DNA of 64,000 bases from CAVZMI01 sp050011775. GTDB taxonomy: Bacteria; Bacteroidota; Ignavibacteria; UBA10030; CAVZMI01. Of this stretch, positions 1-8,912 are shown in pieces (position 1 is the first letter of the stretch; every line of letters starts with the position of its first letter). Both the position numbers and the translations under genes were made by a program. The stretch is taken from assembly GCA_050011775.1 (NCBI GenBank), contig JBEKIL010000004.1:175256-239255 (forward strand). The letters run 5' to 3'. A model generated the notes under the pieces. The model saw only the letters and a program-made list of their open reading frames with translations. It was not told where the DNA came from and did not search any database.

Positions 1-948
1 CTGCTCTTCCTGCTCTCTCTTTTCGCGCTTTTTCCTTCGGAAGAGTGCACGGGCACTGACGGGCGCGGTATCGTCCATTTCCTGGAGCGTTCGTCGGATT
101 GCGTCTTCGACTTCCTTTGTATCGATTTCGTGGTGACGGAGTTTTTTCTTTTTCTTCTTCTTCTTTCCTTCTTCTTCCTCAACCGCGGTAATCGCGTGCA
201 CTTCTTCACGCAGCTTCTTTTTCTTCTTCTTTTTCTTCTTGTGTTCTTCCACTTCGGGGGGTAACAACATTCCTTCAATGCCGCGTGCCGGGCCAACCTG
301 TCGCTGCGGCGGCCTCAGCTCTATTTTACCCATTACTTTGAGGGTTCGCTGCTGTGCCTTGGCTTTTTCGAGCGGTGAAATATGTGCCTCTTCCTCATGT
401 TTCTTCTTTCTTCTGCGCCGCTGCGGACCTGTTTCTTCACGTGCTAATACCGTCGCTCGTTCCGTACCACCTGTGGGTACCTCTTCTCCACCGAGGGGAA
501 GTTCTCCCTGGACAGGTTCAGCAATCTCCGGAGCACCAGGTTCCTGTGTCTCCTCTGAAGGTTGCACCGGTGTTTCGATCACTTCGGTAACCGGAGAAAC
601 GCTCACAGGTTCACCCTCTGGATGCTCGACTTTCTCTTCCTTCGGTTTTTCTTTTTCTTCTTTCGGAGCATGGAGTTCAACAACAGGGGAGACCTCTTCG
701 GGTCTTTTTTCAATTTTCTTCCGGGATTCACGAATCTCGGCTATCTTACGATGGTGCTTTTCGGCTACGTCCTTATCCTTCTTGAAATGGACGACAATAT
801 CGCGAAGCATCTCCTCGGTCACTGTCGACATGTGACTCTTGATCGAATATCCCTTTTTATTCAGGAATTCAATAATAGTTTCGCTCGAGAGATTTAGCTC
901 TGTTGCTAGCTTGTACACCTTTTTCTTTTTTTCGACTTGTTCTGTCAT
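1..948 (-). CDS. infB: Translation initiation factor IF-2, N-terminal part (cut by window edge)
   Basis: The minus-strand reading frame opens at an ATG at 948 and runs off the left edge after 316 codons without a stop. It begins MTEQVEKKKKVYKLATELN, the IF2_N helical domain (residues about 1-60), then enters a long charged Lys/Glu/Pro-rich linker and reaches the DAIRRTLQEM segment that precedes the G domain in FCB-type IF-2 proteins. IF-2 is a GTPase that brings initiator tRNA to the 30S subunit. The GTPase domain lies outside the window, so activity cannot be checked. It sits 48 bp downstream of nusA in the conserved rimP-nusA-infB order; no YlxR or L7Ae-like gene lies between, unlike in Firmicutes. 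The call is very secure despite the truncation. Confidence 0.95.
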   Translation of the reverse strand, partial: MTEQVEKKKKVYKLATELNLSSETIIEFLNKKGYSIKSHMSTVTEEMLRDIVVHFKKDKDVAEKHHRKIAEIRESRKKIEKRPEEVSPVVELHAPKEEKEKPKEEKVEHPEGEPVSVSPVTEVIETPVQPSEETQEPGAPEIAEPVQGELPLGGEEVPTGGTERATVLAREETGPQRRRRKKKHEEEAHISPLEKAKAQQRTLKVMGKIELRPPQRQVGPARGIEGMLLPPEVEEHKKKKKKKKKLREEVHAITAVEEEEGKKKKKKKKLRHHEIDTKEVEDAIRRTLQEMDDTAPVSARALFRRKKREKREQEEQ

Positions 949-996
949 TCTTCTACTACAATTCGTACATGACGAAGAATTAGTGTGTTGAAAACG

Positions 997-2373
997 TTAT
1001 GATCGGCGGATTGTTCCTCCCTGTGGAAGTGCATTCGCCTTCCGTTTCGCCTCGCGGTCTTCTTTTGTTTCCTTTTCTACTTCGTTCTCTCCTATTTCCG
1101 ATTCTTCTTCCTCGTCGGTTTCCCCCTCCTCTTCAACCTCCGCTTCTTCCAGTCCGACCTTCATCATTTCAAGGATTTCTTTCGCCCGTTCCTCACCAAT
1201 ACCGTCAATTGTTGTCAGTTTTTCCATCCCGGCTTCGATCACCTCACGGGCGGTCGTCAATTCTTCGTCAATCAGACGTTCATAGATTGCCTCACCCAGC
1301 TCGGCACGAAATTGCTGGAGCTCAATATCGTACTCTTCTTCAGGCGCGCCTTCGTTCACAACGTCAATTTCGTATCCGGTAAGCTTCGATGCAAGACGGA
1401 CATTCTGACCATTTTTCCCGATCGCGAGCGACGCCTGATCGTTTGCCACAAGAATCACTGCTTTCTTTTGCTCATTATCTATCGAGAGGTTTTTTAATTT
1501 TGCCGGTGCGAGAGCCCGGGTAATCATTACGACATGATCTTCGCTATAGTTAATGACATCTATATTTTCGTTGTTCAATTCACGGACGATGGCGTGGATC
1601 CGGACTCCCTTCATGCCCACGCATGCGCCGACAGCATCTATTCGGTCGTCGTGCGATTCCACCGCCACTTTCGAGCGTTCACCCGCTTCCCGTGCTACAG
1701 CCTTGATCTCGATGATACCATCGTAGATTTCAGGAATTTCGATCTCAAACAGCTTGATGAGAAACTTCGGATCACTTCGCGATATAATCACGCGGGGATT
1801 TCCGGGACCTTTCTGTACTTCCTTGACCAGAGCCCGGAGCGTATCTCCTTTTTTGTACCGTTCTTTGAAAATCTGTTCCTCCTTGGGAAGAATCAATTCA
1901 TTACGGTTATGGAGAACAAGAATCTCTTTTTTCCGAATTTGATAAATTTCCCCAACGACGATTTCCCCCAGGGCGGCAGAATATTCATTATAGATCAATT
2001 CCTTTTCGACATCTTTGATCCGCTGGTTGAGTGTCTGCTTCGCCGTCACGACAAGCCTGCGTCCGAAGGATTCGAGATCAATGATCTCAACGTATTCGTC
2101 TCCGACATTTAGTTCTTCCCCAGATCCTTTTCGTGCCGTTTCAACATCGACCTGCATTACAGGATTTTCAACCACCTCGACAACTTCACGCTCAAGGTAA
2201 ATTTCAATATCTCCCTTTTCCATATTGACTACGACTTCGAACTTGGCATCCTGTCCGTATTTTTTCCTCATCATCATTCCGAAGATGTCTTCGAGAATGC
2301 CGACAAGAATGTCCTTGTCGATCCCCTTATCCCGCGCCATCTGCGCGAATGAGTCGACGATTTGATAATTCAT
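997..2373 (-). CDS. nusA: Transcription termination/antitermination factor NusA
   Basis: About 458 residues. NusA binds RNA polymerase and nascent RNA and controls pausing, termination and antitermination. The order is: N-terminal RNAP-binding domain (1-130), S1 domain (about 135-200, VGEIYQIRKKEILVL), two KH domains (about 200-350; AIGKNGQNVRLASKL is the second KH GXXG region), then a helix-hairpin-helix-like segment (LTTIDGIGEERAKEIL, about residues 387-402) and a very acidic Glu-rich tail. Two ATGs are adjacent; the second, at 2373, lies six bases from a GGAG Shine-Dalgarno, so it is chosen. The acidic tail replaces the repeated AR domains of E. coli NusA, as is usual outside Proteobacteria. 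Probably cotranscribed with rimP and infB. Confidence 0.97.
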   Translation of the reverse strand: MNYQIVDSFAQMARDKGIDKDILVGILEDIFGMMMRKKYGQDAKFEVVVNMEKGDIEIYLEREVVEVVENPVMQVDVETARKGSGEELNVGDEYVEIIDLESFGRRLVVTAKQTLNQRIKDVEKELIYNEYSAALGEIVVGEIYQIRKKEILVLHNRNELILPKEEQIFKERYKKGDTLRALVKEVQKGPGNPRVIISRSDPKFLIKLFEIEIPEIYDGIIEIKAVAREAGERSKVAVESHDDRIDAVGACVGMKGVRIHAIVRELNNENIDVINYSEDHVVMITRALAPAKLKNLSIDNEQKKAVILVANDQASLAIGKNGQNVRLASKLTGYEIDVVNEGAPEEEYDIELQQFRAELGEAIYERLIDEELTTAREVIEAGMEKLTTIDGIGEERAKEILEMMKVGLEEAEVEEEGETDEEEESEIGENEVEKETKEDREAKRKANALPQGGTIRRS

Positions 2374-2419
2374 CATGTTCTCCTGCTATAAAAATTTTGT
2401 CCCCTATATCTGCCGCCCC

Positions 2420-2875
2420 CTATTTGAAGCGAGGTTCGACAGTTGCACGCAGAATTCCGGCTATCGGTATCTCGACGGCGGTTCCTTCTTCATTCTCCAC
2501 CATAATCGAGTTCTCTTTCACCGTCACTAATTTTCCGACGACCGTCACCGCTGTGCCTTCCATGGTATATTTCACTTTTAGGGTTCGGCCGATATTTTTA
2601 GGATATTGGCGATACAATTTCAGCGGCCGGTCAAGACCGGGTGACGAAACCTCGAGCCTATAACGTCCGTGAATGATCTCAGCAGCATCAAGCCGGGCAG
2701 CAAGATCACGACTGATCGAGGCACAGAGTTCTGTCGTGACGCCTGAATCTGAATCGACAAAAACTTCAACAACGCGTGTACCATGTTCACCACGGACAGT
2801 GCAGTCGACCAGGTAAGCCTTGTAGCCCTCGATAATCGCTTCAGCATGATTGCATACCGTTTTCGCCAGATTCAT
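2420..2875 (-). CDS. rimP: Ribosome maturation factor RimP
   Basis: 151 residues, the family's usual length. RimP binds the 30S precursor and is needed for late small-subunit assembly. The signature YRLEVSSPGLDRPL lies near residue 75 and links the N-terminal alpha/beta domain to the C-terminal SH3-like barrel (about 90-150, KVKYTMEGTAVTVVGK). It is the first gene of rimP-nusA-infB; a 44 bp gap leads to nusA. An AGAAGGA Shine-Dalgarno lies about 12 bases before the ATG. Its start is only about 19 bp past the T-tract of the atpDC terminator, so there is almost no room for a separate promoter; see findings. Confidence 0.95.
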   Translation of the reverse strand: MNLAKTVCNHAEAIIEGYKAYLVDCTVRGEHGTRVVEVFVDSDSGVTTELCASISRDLAARLDAAEIIHGRYRLEVSSPGLDRPLKLYRQYPKNIGRTLKVKYTMEGTAVTVVGKLVTVKENSIMVENEEGTAVEIPIAGILRATVEPRFK

Positions 2876-2893
2876 GCAAATTCAATTCCTTCT

Positions 2894-2924
2894 AAAAAAA
2901 ATAGCCCATTAAGGTGGGCTATTT
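2894..2924 (-). terminator. Intrinsic terminator of the atpDC operon
   Basis: A perfect 10 bp stem (AAATAGCCCA at 2899-2908 with TGGGCTATTT at 2915-2924) and a 6-base loop is followed, in the minus direction, by a run of T (2894-2901 read on the other strand). It starts 44 bp after the atpC stop, so it ends the LOG-atpD-atpC transcript. Confidence 0.85.
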
Positions 2925-2968
2925 GAGGTTGTTGAATATAGTAAATTCCTTCATAGAAAGCAAGGAAA

Positions 2969-3385
2969 TTAGTTTCTTCCCGCAATTCTTAAGCGATTCA
3001 GAGCTCTCTGAAGAGCCGCTTCAGCTCGAACAAGGTCGGTGTCAGGTTGCCGCACATGCAGCCGCTCTCTTGCCCGATTCTGCGCAGCTTCCGCGCGTTT
3101 TACATCGATTTCGGAAGCTTTTTCAGCCGTTTCAGCCAGTAGGATTACCTTATTATTACGCACTTCCAAAAAACCGCCGGTTGTGGCATAGCGGTCCGTA
3201 TTCCCATTTTTATCGGTCACTTTGATTTCACCTATGACCAGCGAAGAAAGTAACGGGGCGTGACCAACCAGCACCTGAAAACCACCGAGAGCTCCCGGCA
3301 CCGACACACTTTCGACCTTATCGCTAAAGATGATCTTCAGCGGCGTAACAATATCAAGCAGAAACAGTTTCTCTTCCATAATCAT
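2969..3385 (-). CDS. atpC: F1 ATP synthase epsilon subunit
   Basis: 138 residues. The epsilon subunit is part of the central stalk of F-type ATP synthase and inhibits ATP hydrolysis. The N-terminal beta sandwich is clear (LFLLDIVTPLKIIFSDKVES, VSVPGALGGFQVLVGHAPLL) and the C-terminal helical hairpin follows (DVKRAEAAQNRARERL). The start overlaps the atpD stop by four bases (ATGA), so translation is coupled. Only atpD and atpC are here; atpA, atpG and the F0 genes are not in the window. The split atpDC arrangement is familiar in Chlorobi and other FCB bacteria. Confidence 0.95.
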   Translation of the reverse strand: MIMEEKLFLLDIVTPLKIIFSDKVESVSVPGALGGFQVLVGHAPLLSSLVIGEIKVTDKNGNTDRYATTGGFLEVRNNKVILLAETAEKASEIDVKRAEAAQNRARERLHVRQPDTDLVRAEAALQRALNRLRIAGRN

Positions 3386-4791
3386 GCCGCCTGGATCTTC
3401 TTCGCCTGCCCAAACGCATCTTCAATCGTCCCAACCATGAAGAAGGCAGCTTCCGGGAGTTGGTCACATTCTCCAGCGATAATCATTTTGAAGCCCTTGA
3501 TGGTATCTTCGATTTTTACGTATCGACCGGGAATTTGTGTGAATTGTTCCGCTACAAAAAACGGCTGCGACAGGAATCGTTCAATCCTGCGGGCACGAGC
3601 GACAGTAATTTTATCTTCATCCGATAACTCATCCATACCGAGAATATTAATAATGTCCTGAAGATCCTTATACCCCTGCAATATTTCTTTCACTCGCTTC
3701 GCAACCGCATAGTGTTCCTGACCCACAATCTCTGCATCAAGAATACGCGAGGTCGAATCGAGTGGATCAACGGCCGGATAGATACCGAGTTCGACGATCC
3801 GGCGGCTTAGAACGGTCGTTGCGTCCAGGTGCGAGAATGCCGTAGCAGGAGCAGGATCAGTCAGATCGTCCGCTGGTACATAGATAGCCTGCACCGATGT
3901 GATCGAGCCTTTCTTGGTTGATGTGATTCGTTCCTGAAGCTCACCCATCTCTGTTGAAAGTGTCGGCTGATAACCGACAGCCGACGGCATTCGCCCTAGA
4001 AGCGCAGATACCTCGGACCCTGCTTGAACAAACCGGAAGATATTATCGATAAACAGCAACACGTCTTTTTCTTCCTCGTCGCGGAAATATTCCGCGATGG
4101 TTAATGCCGTGAGTCCGACCCGTAAACGTGCTCCGGGAGGCTCGTTCATCTGACCAAAGACGAGAGCTGTCTTATCGAGCACTCCCGTTTCTTTCATCTC
4201 GAGCCAGAGGTCGTTCCCTTCACGAGTACGTTCTCCCACCCCGGCAAAAATCGAATAACCACCGTGCTGCTTTGCGATGTTGTGAATCAACTCCTGGATA
4301 ATGACGGTCTTCCCTACGCCCGCACCGCCGAAGAGTCCGGTCTTTCCGCCTTTTGTGTACGGCTCAAGGAGATCGATGACTTTGATCCCGGTTTCGAACA
4401 TCTCTTTTTGTGTACTTAGTTGACTGAATTCAGGGGCGTGTTTATGAATCGGGCTCGTTTTTACTGTTTTAATTTCACCGAGCTCATCGATCCCTTTGCC
4501 GAGGACATTTATAAGGCGGCCAAGCACCTGAATACCGACCGGAACGCTTATCGGCCCGCCGGTGTCGATGGCTTTCATGCCGCGGACGAGTCCATCCGTT
4601 GAATCCATCGCGACCGTCCTGACACGATCTTCTCCGAGATGCTGCTGCACTTCAACGACAAGATCTTCTTCCTTTCCCTCAATACTGGTCCGATGAATCT
4701 TTACCGCATTAAAAATCGACGGGAGGGTACCGCTTGAAAAATCGATATCAATAACAGGTCCGATGACCTGCACAATAATGCCTTCGTTCAT
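3382..4791 (-). CDS. atpD: F1 ATP synthase beta subunit
   Basis: 469 residues from the ATG at 4791 (MNEGIIVQVIGPVIDIDF); an in-frame extension up to 4869 has no family support and is left out. This is the catalytic subunit making ATP at the F1 head. The P-loop GGAGVGKTVIIQEL lies near residue 155, followed by the GERTREGNDLWLEM segment and the LLFIDNIFRF Walker B region; the ALLGRMPSAVGYQPTL and C-terminal helical domain are complete. The gene lies between a LOG-family gene and atpC. All catalytic landmarks look intact. Confidence 0.97.
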   Translation of the reverse strand: MNEGIIVQVIGPVIDIDFSSGTLPSIFNAVKIHRTSIEGKEEDLVVEVQQHLGEDRVRTVAMDSTDGLVRGMKAIDTGGPISVPVGIQVLGRLINVLGKGIDELGEIKTVKTSPIHKHAPEFSQLSTQKEMFETGIKVIDLLEPYTKGGKTGLFGGAGVGKTVIIQELIHNIAKQHGGYSIFAGVGERTREGNDLWLEMKETGVLDKTALVFGQMNEPPGARLRVGLTALTIAEYFRDEEEKDVLLFIDNIFRFVQAGSEVSALLGRMPSAVGYQPTLSTEMGELQERITSTKKGSITSVQAIYVPADDLTDPAPATAFSHLDATTVLSRRIVELGIYPAVDPLDSTSRILDAEIVGQEHYAVAKRVKEILQGYKDLQDIINILGMDELSDEDKITVARARRIERFLSQPFFVAEQFTQIPGRYVKIEDTIKGFKMIIAGECDQLPEAAFFMVGTIEDAFGQAKKIQAA

Positions 4792-4878
4792 GCGCTGCCT
4801 TTCAATGACCGGAAATACTTTAAAGAAATGAATAAATGAAAATATAACAAAACCTCGTTCTATAATCAATAAAAAGCA

Positions 4879-5580
4879 CTAAAAATTCGGAAGGTGTTTC
4901 TCCTTCGTATAATGACGGGCGATAATGGCAACAGCTTCTTTCGGATTATCGGTAATATGGAAAAGATCGAGATTCTCGGGCGATATATTCCCGGCCGGCA
5001 GCACGGTCGTTTTAATCCAGTCGACCAATCCCTGCCAATAATTCTTGCCTAAAAGAATGACCGGAAATTTTGTCGTCTTATGCGTCTGGATCAGCGTTAT
5101 CGATTCGAAAAATTCATCGAGCGTGCCGTACCCGCCGGGAAGGACGATGAACCCCTGAGCATACTTTACGAACATCACTTTACGAACGAAAAAATGCCTG
5201 AACTTTATCAGCTTATCTTGATCAACGTAAGCATTGGCCTGCTGTTCAAACGGCAAATCAATATTGACGCCTATGGAATTCCCGCCTGCTTCTCTCGCCC
5301 CTTTATTCGCAGCTTCCATGATCCCGCCGCCGGCGCCGGTAATAACGCCGTATCCGGCACGGACAAGCTCACGTGCGACTTCTTCGGCAAGCTTATACGC
5401 AGGCGTTCCGGGCTCTGTCCGAGCCGAGCCGAAAACCGAAACGGCCGGACCGATCCGCGACATGATCTCAAAGCCGTTGACCAGTTCAGCCATCACCTGA
5501 AATACTCGCCAGAGATCCTGCTGAGCACTTTCAAGCCACGCAGTACGATCCCACAATGTTGGTTGATCCGATGAGTTCAT
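4879..5580 (-). CDS. LOG-family (lysine decarboxylase-like) Rossmann protein
   Basis: 233 residues. Proteins of the LOG family (TIGR00730 group) hydrolyse cytokinin or nucleotide 5'-monophosphate N-glycosidic bonds; the older label lysine decarboxylase is misleading. The family motifs are present: AVSVFGSAR near residue 50, GVITGAGGGIMEAANKGA near 75-95 and PGGYGTLDEFFE near 150. The start at 5580 keeps a helical N-terminal segment typical of the longer bacterial subfamily. It precedes atpD by 87 bp on the same strand, with no terminator seen between, so it may share a transcript with the ATP synthase genes. The true substrate cannot be told from sequence. Confidence 0.85.
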   Translation of the reverse strand: MNSSDQPTLWDRTAWLESAQQDLWRVFQVMAELVNGFEIMSRIGPAVSVFGSARTEPGTPAYKLAEEVARELVRAGYGVITGAGGGIMEAANKGAREAGGNSIGVNIDLPFEQQANAYVDQDKLIKFRHFFVRKVMFVKYAQGFIVLPGGYGTLDEFFESITLIQTHKTTKFPVILLGKNYWQGLVDWIKTTVLPAGNISPENLDLFHITDNPKEAVAIIARHYTKEKHLPNF

Positions 5581-5654
5581 AATTTCCCTACCAAGATTCC
5601 GTCCTTACGGGACTCAGTTATAAAACCTTTATCCTTTTTCATTTATACTTCTCA

Positions 5655-6224
5655 TTAATATTTCCCTTCAAGAAAATTCCTCAAAATAACGATCCCATTG
5701 TCGGTTGCAATTGATTCCGGGTGAAATTGGACACCAATTGTCGGAGTTTCACGATGACGGACGCCCATGATTGTTCCATCATCAACCCATGCGGTGACCA
5801 GGAGATCTTTCGGCAGCGTTGCCCGATCGATCACTAGCGAATGATACCGCGTGGCGGAAAATGGATTCGGCAGACCATCAAATAATTTCCATCCGTCGTG
5901 GTAAATCAAAGATGTTTTCCCGTGCACTATTTGCTTAGCCCTTATAATATCACCGCCGAATGCCTCGCCAATCGATTGATGTCCGAGACATACTCCGAGA
6001 ATGGGAATTTCCCGATAAAATCTTTTTACAAGGGAAACGGAGATGCCCGCTTCCTTCGGAGTGCACGGTCCCGGAGAGATAATGATCGCCTGTGGTTTTT
6101 GTCGAGCGATGTCGTCGAGTGTCATTGCATCATTGCGTGCAACGTTCACTTCAACCCCCACCATGCCGAGATATTGTACGAGGTTATACGTAAACGAATC
6201 GTAGTTATCGATTACCAGCACCAT
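5655..6224 (-). CDS. trpG: Anthranilate synthase glutaminase subunit (TrpG/PabA)
   Basis: 189 residues from the ATG at 6224 (MVLVIDNYDSFTYNLVQYLG); the longer open frame upstream only overlaps trpE out of frame. It is a class I glutamine amidotransferase that supplies ammonia to chorismate. The nucleophile elbow GVCLGHQSIGE (Cys near residue 80) and the HPES catalytic His/Glu near residue 170 are present, and SPGPCTPKEAG matches the oxyanion region. The start lies four bases after the trpE stop, with GAGGGAG as ribosome site overlapping the end of trpE. It may also serve p-aminobenzoate synthesis, since no other trp gene is nearby. Confidence 0.93.
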   Translation of the reverse strand: MVLVIDNYDSFTYNLVQYLGMVGVEVNVARNDAMTLDDIARQKPQAIIISPGPCTPKEAGISVSLVKRFYREIPILGVCLGHQSIGEAFGGDIIRAKQIVHGKTSLIYHDGWKLFDGLPNPFSATRYHSLVIDRATLPKDLLVTAWVDDGTIMGVRHRETPTIGVQFHPESIATDNGIVILRNFLEGKY

Positions 6225-6228
6225 GATG

Positions 6229-7749
6229 TTATGCTCCCTCTCTTGACCGTTGGGAATATTGTGGCAACATTTGAAAAGACTGCACCAGGGCTCCCATTTT
6301 ATCGAGTGATTCCTGGTATTCGCTGGCCGGTTCCGAATCATAGACGATTCCTGCACCCGCCTGCAAACGGGCAACGCCGTCTCTCATGACTATCGTTCGG
6401 ATCGCAATACATGAATCAAGGTTCCCTGCAAAATCGATATAGCCGATTGCGCCGCCGTAGACGCCGCGTTTGGCTTTTTCAAGCTCGGCGATTATCTCCA
6501 TGGCGCGGATTTTGGGAGCGCCGGAAAGCGTACCTGCGGGAAAACATGAATACAGTGCATCTATTGCACTCATGTCCGCACGAAGTTTCCCCCGAACGTT
6601 CGAGACAATGTGCATGACGTGAGAATACCGTTCGATCGCCATAAATTCGGTCACGGCGACGCTTCCGTAGTCACAGATTCTGCCGAGATCATTCCGTCCG
6701 AGATCCACGAGCATGAGATGCTCCGCCCGCTCTTTTTCATTCGCCAGAAGCGCAACTTCAAGTTTCGCATCCTCTTCCGATGTCCGTCCGCGCCGCGTTG
6801 TTCCGGCGATCGGCCGTGTCTCGACGATACCGTTGTCGACACGAACTAGCAATTCCGGAGACGAACCGATAATTTCCGTATCTCCAATCCTCAAGAAATA
6901 TGCATAGGGGGAAGGATTCACAACCCGCAGCATACGGTATACGTCGAATGCATCTGCCTGAATTTTCTGGGTCAGTCGTTGTGAAAGCACAACCTGAAAA
7001 ATGTCTCCCGCCCGGATATACTCTTTACACCGTTCGACGCTGCCGAGATACTCTTTTTCGCTCATGCTCCATTGCTGTAACTCATCGAAACGGGCAGTGG
7101 TGAAATGCGGCGTCACCTGCCGCTGGAGAATCGATTTTATTCGTGTGATTTCTGCAACGACTTTTCGGTATTCCGTCCGTATCTCATCTTCGGGTAACTT
7201 GTGAGTGCTGATGTAGCCATTCGATACAATGAAAATTTTTCGCTGGACATTATCGAATACAAGAATCGTATCATAAAACATCAACACGCCGTCATCATAG
7301 GGTAGTTCGGGCGTATTCGGGAGATCGAGATTCTCTACAAGTTGAACCGTCTCATAGCCAAGGTATCCGACGGCACCGCCGCTGAAACGGGGTAGACCCG
7401 GAACCGGAACAGCCTTGAGATGATGGAAAATTGTTTTCAATGCGTCGAGCGGATGGACAATATCTTTCACCAATGCCGGAAGAACGGTAACATCGCTGTG
7501 CAGCGGTTCGATTGAAAATTTTTTACCGTTGATTCGAAAAATCATGAATGGATTAAATCCGAGAAACGAGTAGCGTGCAAGTCGTTCTCCACCATCGATA
7601 CTCTCGAGCAGGAATGAGTACGGACTTTCACGCCCGATCTTCAAATAGACCGAAACGGGAGTCTCGGTATCTGCAAGCAACTCGTCGACGATCGGAACGA
7701 CATTCCCCTGTATCGCAAGTTTCTTAAAATCTTCGAACGATGTAATCAT
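6229..7749 (-). CDS. trpE: Anthranilate synthase component I
   Basis: 506 residues. TrpE aminates chorismate to anthranilate, the first step of tryptophan synthesis. The N-terminal half carries the LLES...RYSFLG segment (near residue 45-60) where tryptophan feedback-inhibits TrpE, which argues for TrpE over PabB. The C-terminal chorismate-binding domain has SSPELLVRVDNGIVETRPIA, AGTTRRG, DLGRNDLGR and FPAGTLSGAPKIRAMEII. It forms a two-gene unit with trpG. No attenuator leader peptide rich in Trp could be seen in the 100 bp upstream. Confidence 0.95.
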   Translation of the reverse strand: MITSFEDFKKLAIQGNVVPIVDELLADTETPVSVYLKIGRESPYSFLLESIDGGERLARYSFLGFNPFMIFRINGKKFSIEPLHSDVTVLPALVKDIVHPLDALKTIFHHLKAVPVPGLPRFSGGAVGYLGYETVQLVENLDLPNTPELPYDDGVLMFYDTILVFDNVQRKIFIVSNGYISTHKLPEDEIRTEYRKVVAEITRIKSILQRQVTPHFTTARFDELQQWSMSEKEYLGSVERCKEYIRAGDIFQVVLSQRLTQKIQADAFDVYRMLRVVNPSPYAYFLRIGDTEIIGSSPELLVRVDNGIVETRPIAGTTRRGRTSEEDAKLEVALLANEKERAEHLMLVDLGRNDLGRICDYGSVAVTEFMAIERYSHVMHIVSNVRGKLRADMSAIDALYSCFPAGTLSGAPKIRAMEIIAELEKAKRGVYGGAIGYIDFAGNLDSCIAIRTIVMRDGVARLQAGAGIVYDSEPASEYQESLDKMGALVQSFQMLPQYSQRSREGA

Positions 7750-7845
7750 TGACTTTTCCCTGTCACCGCATCAAGTAAGTGTACATTCATTGATTTTATA
7801 ATACCTTACCCCTTTATTTGCAGATATAATACAGTAGTCTGGGCA

Positions 7846-8883
7846 TTAGCTAAAGAGCATGTGGAAGACAGCGACTGCCTGGCGTATTTCGTCCATAGAG
7901 ACATCCAGATGGGTAACAGCCCGTATTTTTCCGGGGCTACCGGCACCCAGCAGCACCCCTTCGCTCCGCAATTTTTCCAGAACAACCGCCGGTGTAAGTC
8001 CGTCGCGTTTGATATCTACAATCACGATATTTGTCTGTACCGTTTCCATTTCGATTATAAAGCCCGCGATCGTACCGACTTCAGCAGCAAAGTATCGTGC
8101 TTTCTCGTGGTCTTCTGCAAGCCGCTCTCTATTATGTTCCAGTGCATAGAGAGCACCGGCGGCAATTATTCCAGCCTGACGCATTCCTCCACCGAAGATT
8201 TTCCGGTATCGATGGACTCTTCCAATAAATTCTTCGGACCCGGCGACCGCCGAGCCGACCGGAGCCCCGAGTCCCTTCGAGAAACACACCGAAATCGAAT
8301 CACAGTACTGTGCATATTCCTGCGGAGATATCCCGGTCGCGATACATGCATTCCACAGGCGGGCACCATCGATGTGAAGAAGAAGTCCTTCGCTCTTTAC
8401 AAGGTCGTGAATCCGACGAATTTCCTCGATCGGATAGATTGTTCCACCGGCGCGATTATGAGTATTTTCTATACACACCAATCGAGTCGGCGGCATATAA
8501 TACTCTTTGGATCGGATTGCCCGCTCGATCTGGTCGGCGGTCATGATGCCGTGACGACCCGTGATTGTCATAAGCTGAACGTTCGAAATCATGGCGGGAG
8601 CAGCAGTCTCATAATTGAAAATATGCGACTCCTGTTCGACAATGATTTCATCTCCCGGTTGAGTGTGAGCTTTAATCGAGAGTTGATTCCCCATACAACC
8701 CGATGTGACATAGATCGCTTTTTCTTTCCCCAATAACCTGGCGACCTTTTCTTGTAATTCATTGATTGTGGGATCTTCACCGTAGACATCATCTCCTACG
8801 GGAGCCCGGGCCATTATCTGACGCATCGCCGGCGAAGGCCGTGTGACGGTATCGCTTCGAAGATCGATCATAAATTTTCTCAT
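7846..8883 (-). CDS. ltaE: Low-specificity L-threonine aldolase
   Basis: About 345 residues. A fold-type I PLP enzyme that cleaves L-threonine/allo-threonine to glycine and acetaldehyde. The family start IDLRSDTVTRPSPAMRQIM is clear, as are VGDDVYGEDPTINELQ, the PLP-binding HIDGARLWNA and the Schiff-base lysine in SVCFSKGLGAPVGS. The start codon is uncertain: ATGs at 8895, 8883 and 8871 are all in frame and none has a strong Shine-Dalgarno; 8883 (MRKFMIDLRSD) is a compromise. It is the last gene of the acyP-ispF-dedA-PAP2-lnt run, about 29 bp after lnt, and may be cotranscribed although its function is unrelated. Confidence 0.92.
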   Translation of the reverse strand: MRKFMIDLRSDTVTRPSPAMRQIMARAPVGDDVYGEDPTINELQEKVARLLGKEKAIYVTSGCMGNQLSIKAHTQPGDEIIVEQESHIFNYETAAPAMISNVQLMTITGRHGIMTADQIERAIRSKEYYMPPTRLVCIENTHNRAGGTIYPIEEIRRIHDLVKSEGLLLHIDGARLWNACIATGISPQEYAQYCDSISVCFSKGLGAPVGSAVAGSEEFIGRVHRYRKIFGGGMRQAGIIAAGALYALEHNRERLAEDHEKARYFAAEVGTIAGFIIEMETVQTNIVIVDIKRDGLTPAVVLEKLRSEGVLLGAGSPGKIRAVTHLDVSMDEIRQAVAVFHMLFS

Positions 8884-8912
8884 GTAAAATTGCATTCAAT
8901 ACAACGAACATT

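Noticed and set aside
239..897. Plus-strand frames of 78-198 codons opposite infB
   Set aside because: They mirror the Lys/Glu-rich linker of IF-2 on the other strand; no ribosome site or family match.
7861..8736. Open 291-codon plus-strand frame opposite ltaE
   Set aside because: It lies entirely antisense to a well-supported enzyme gene and encodes no recognisable domain.
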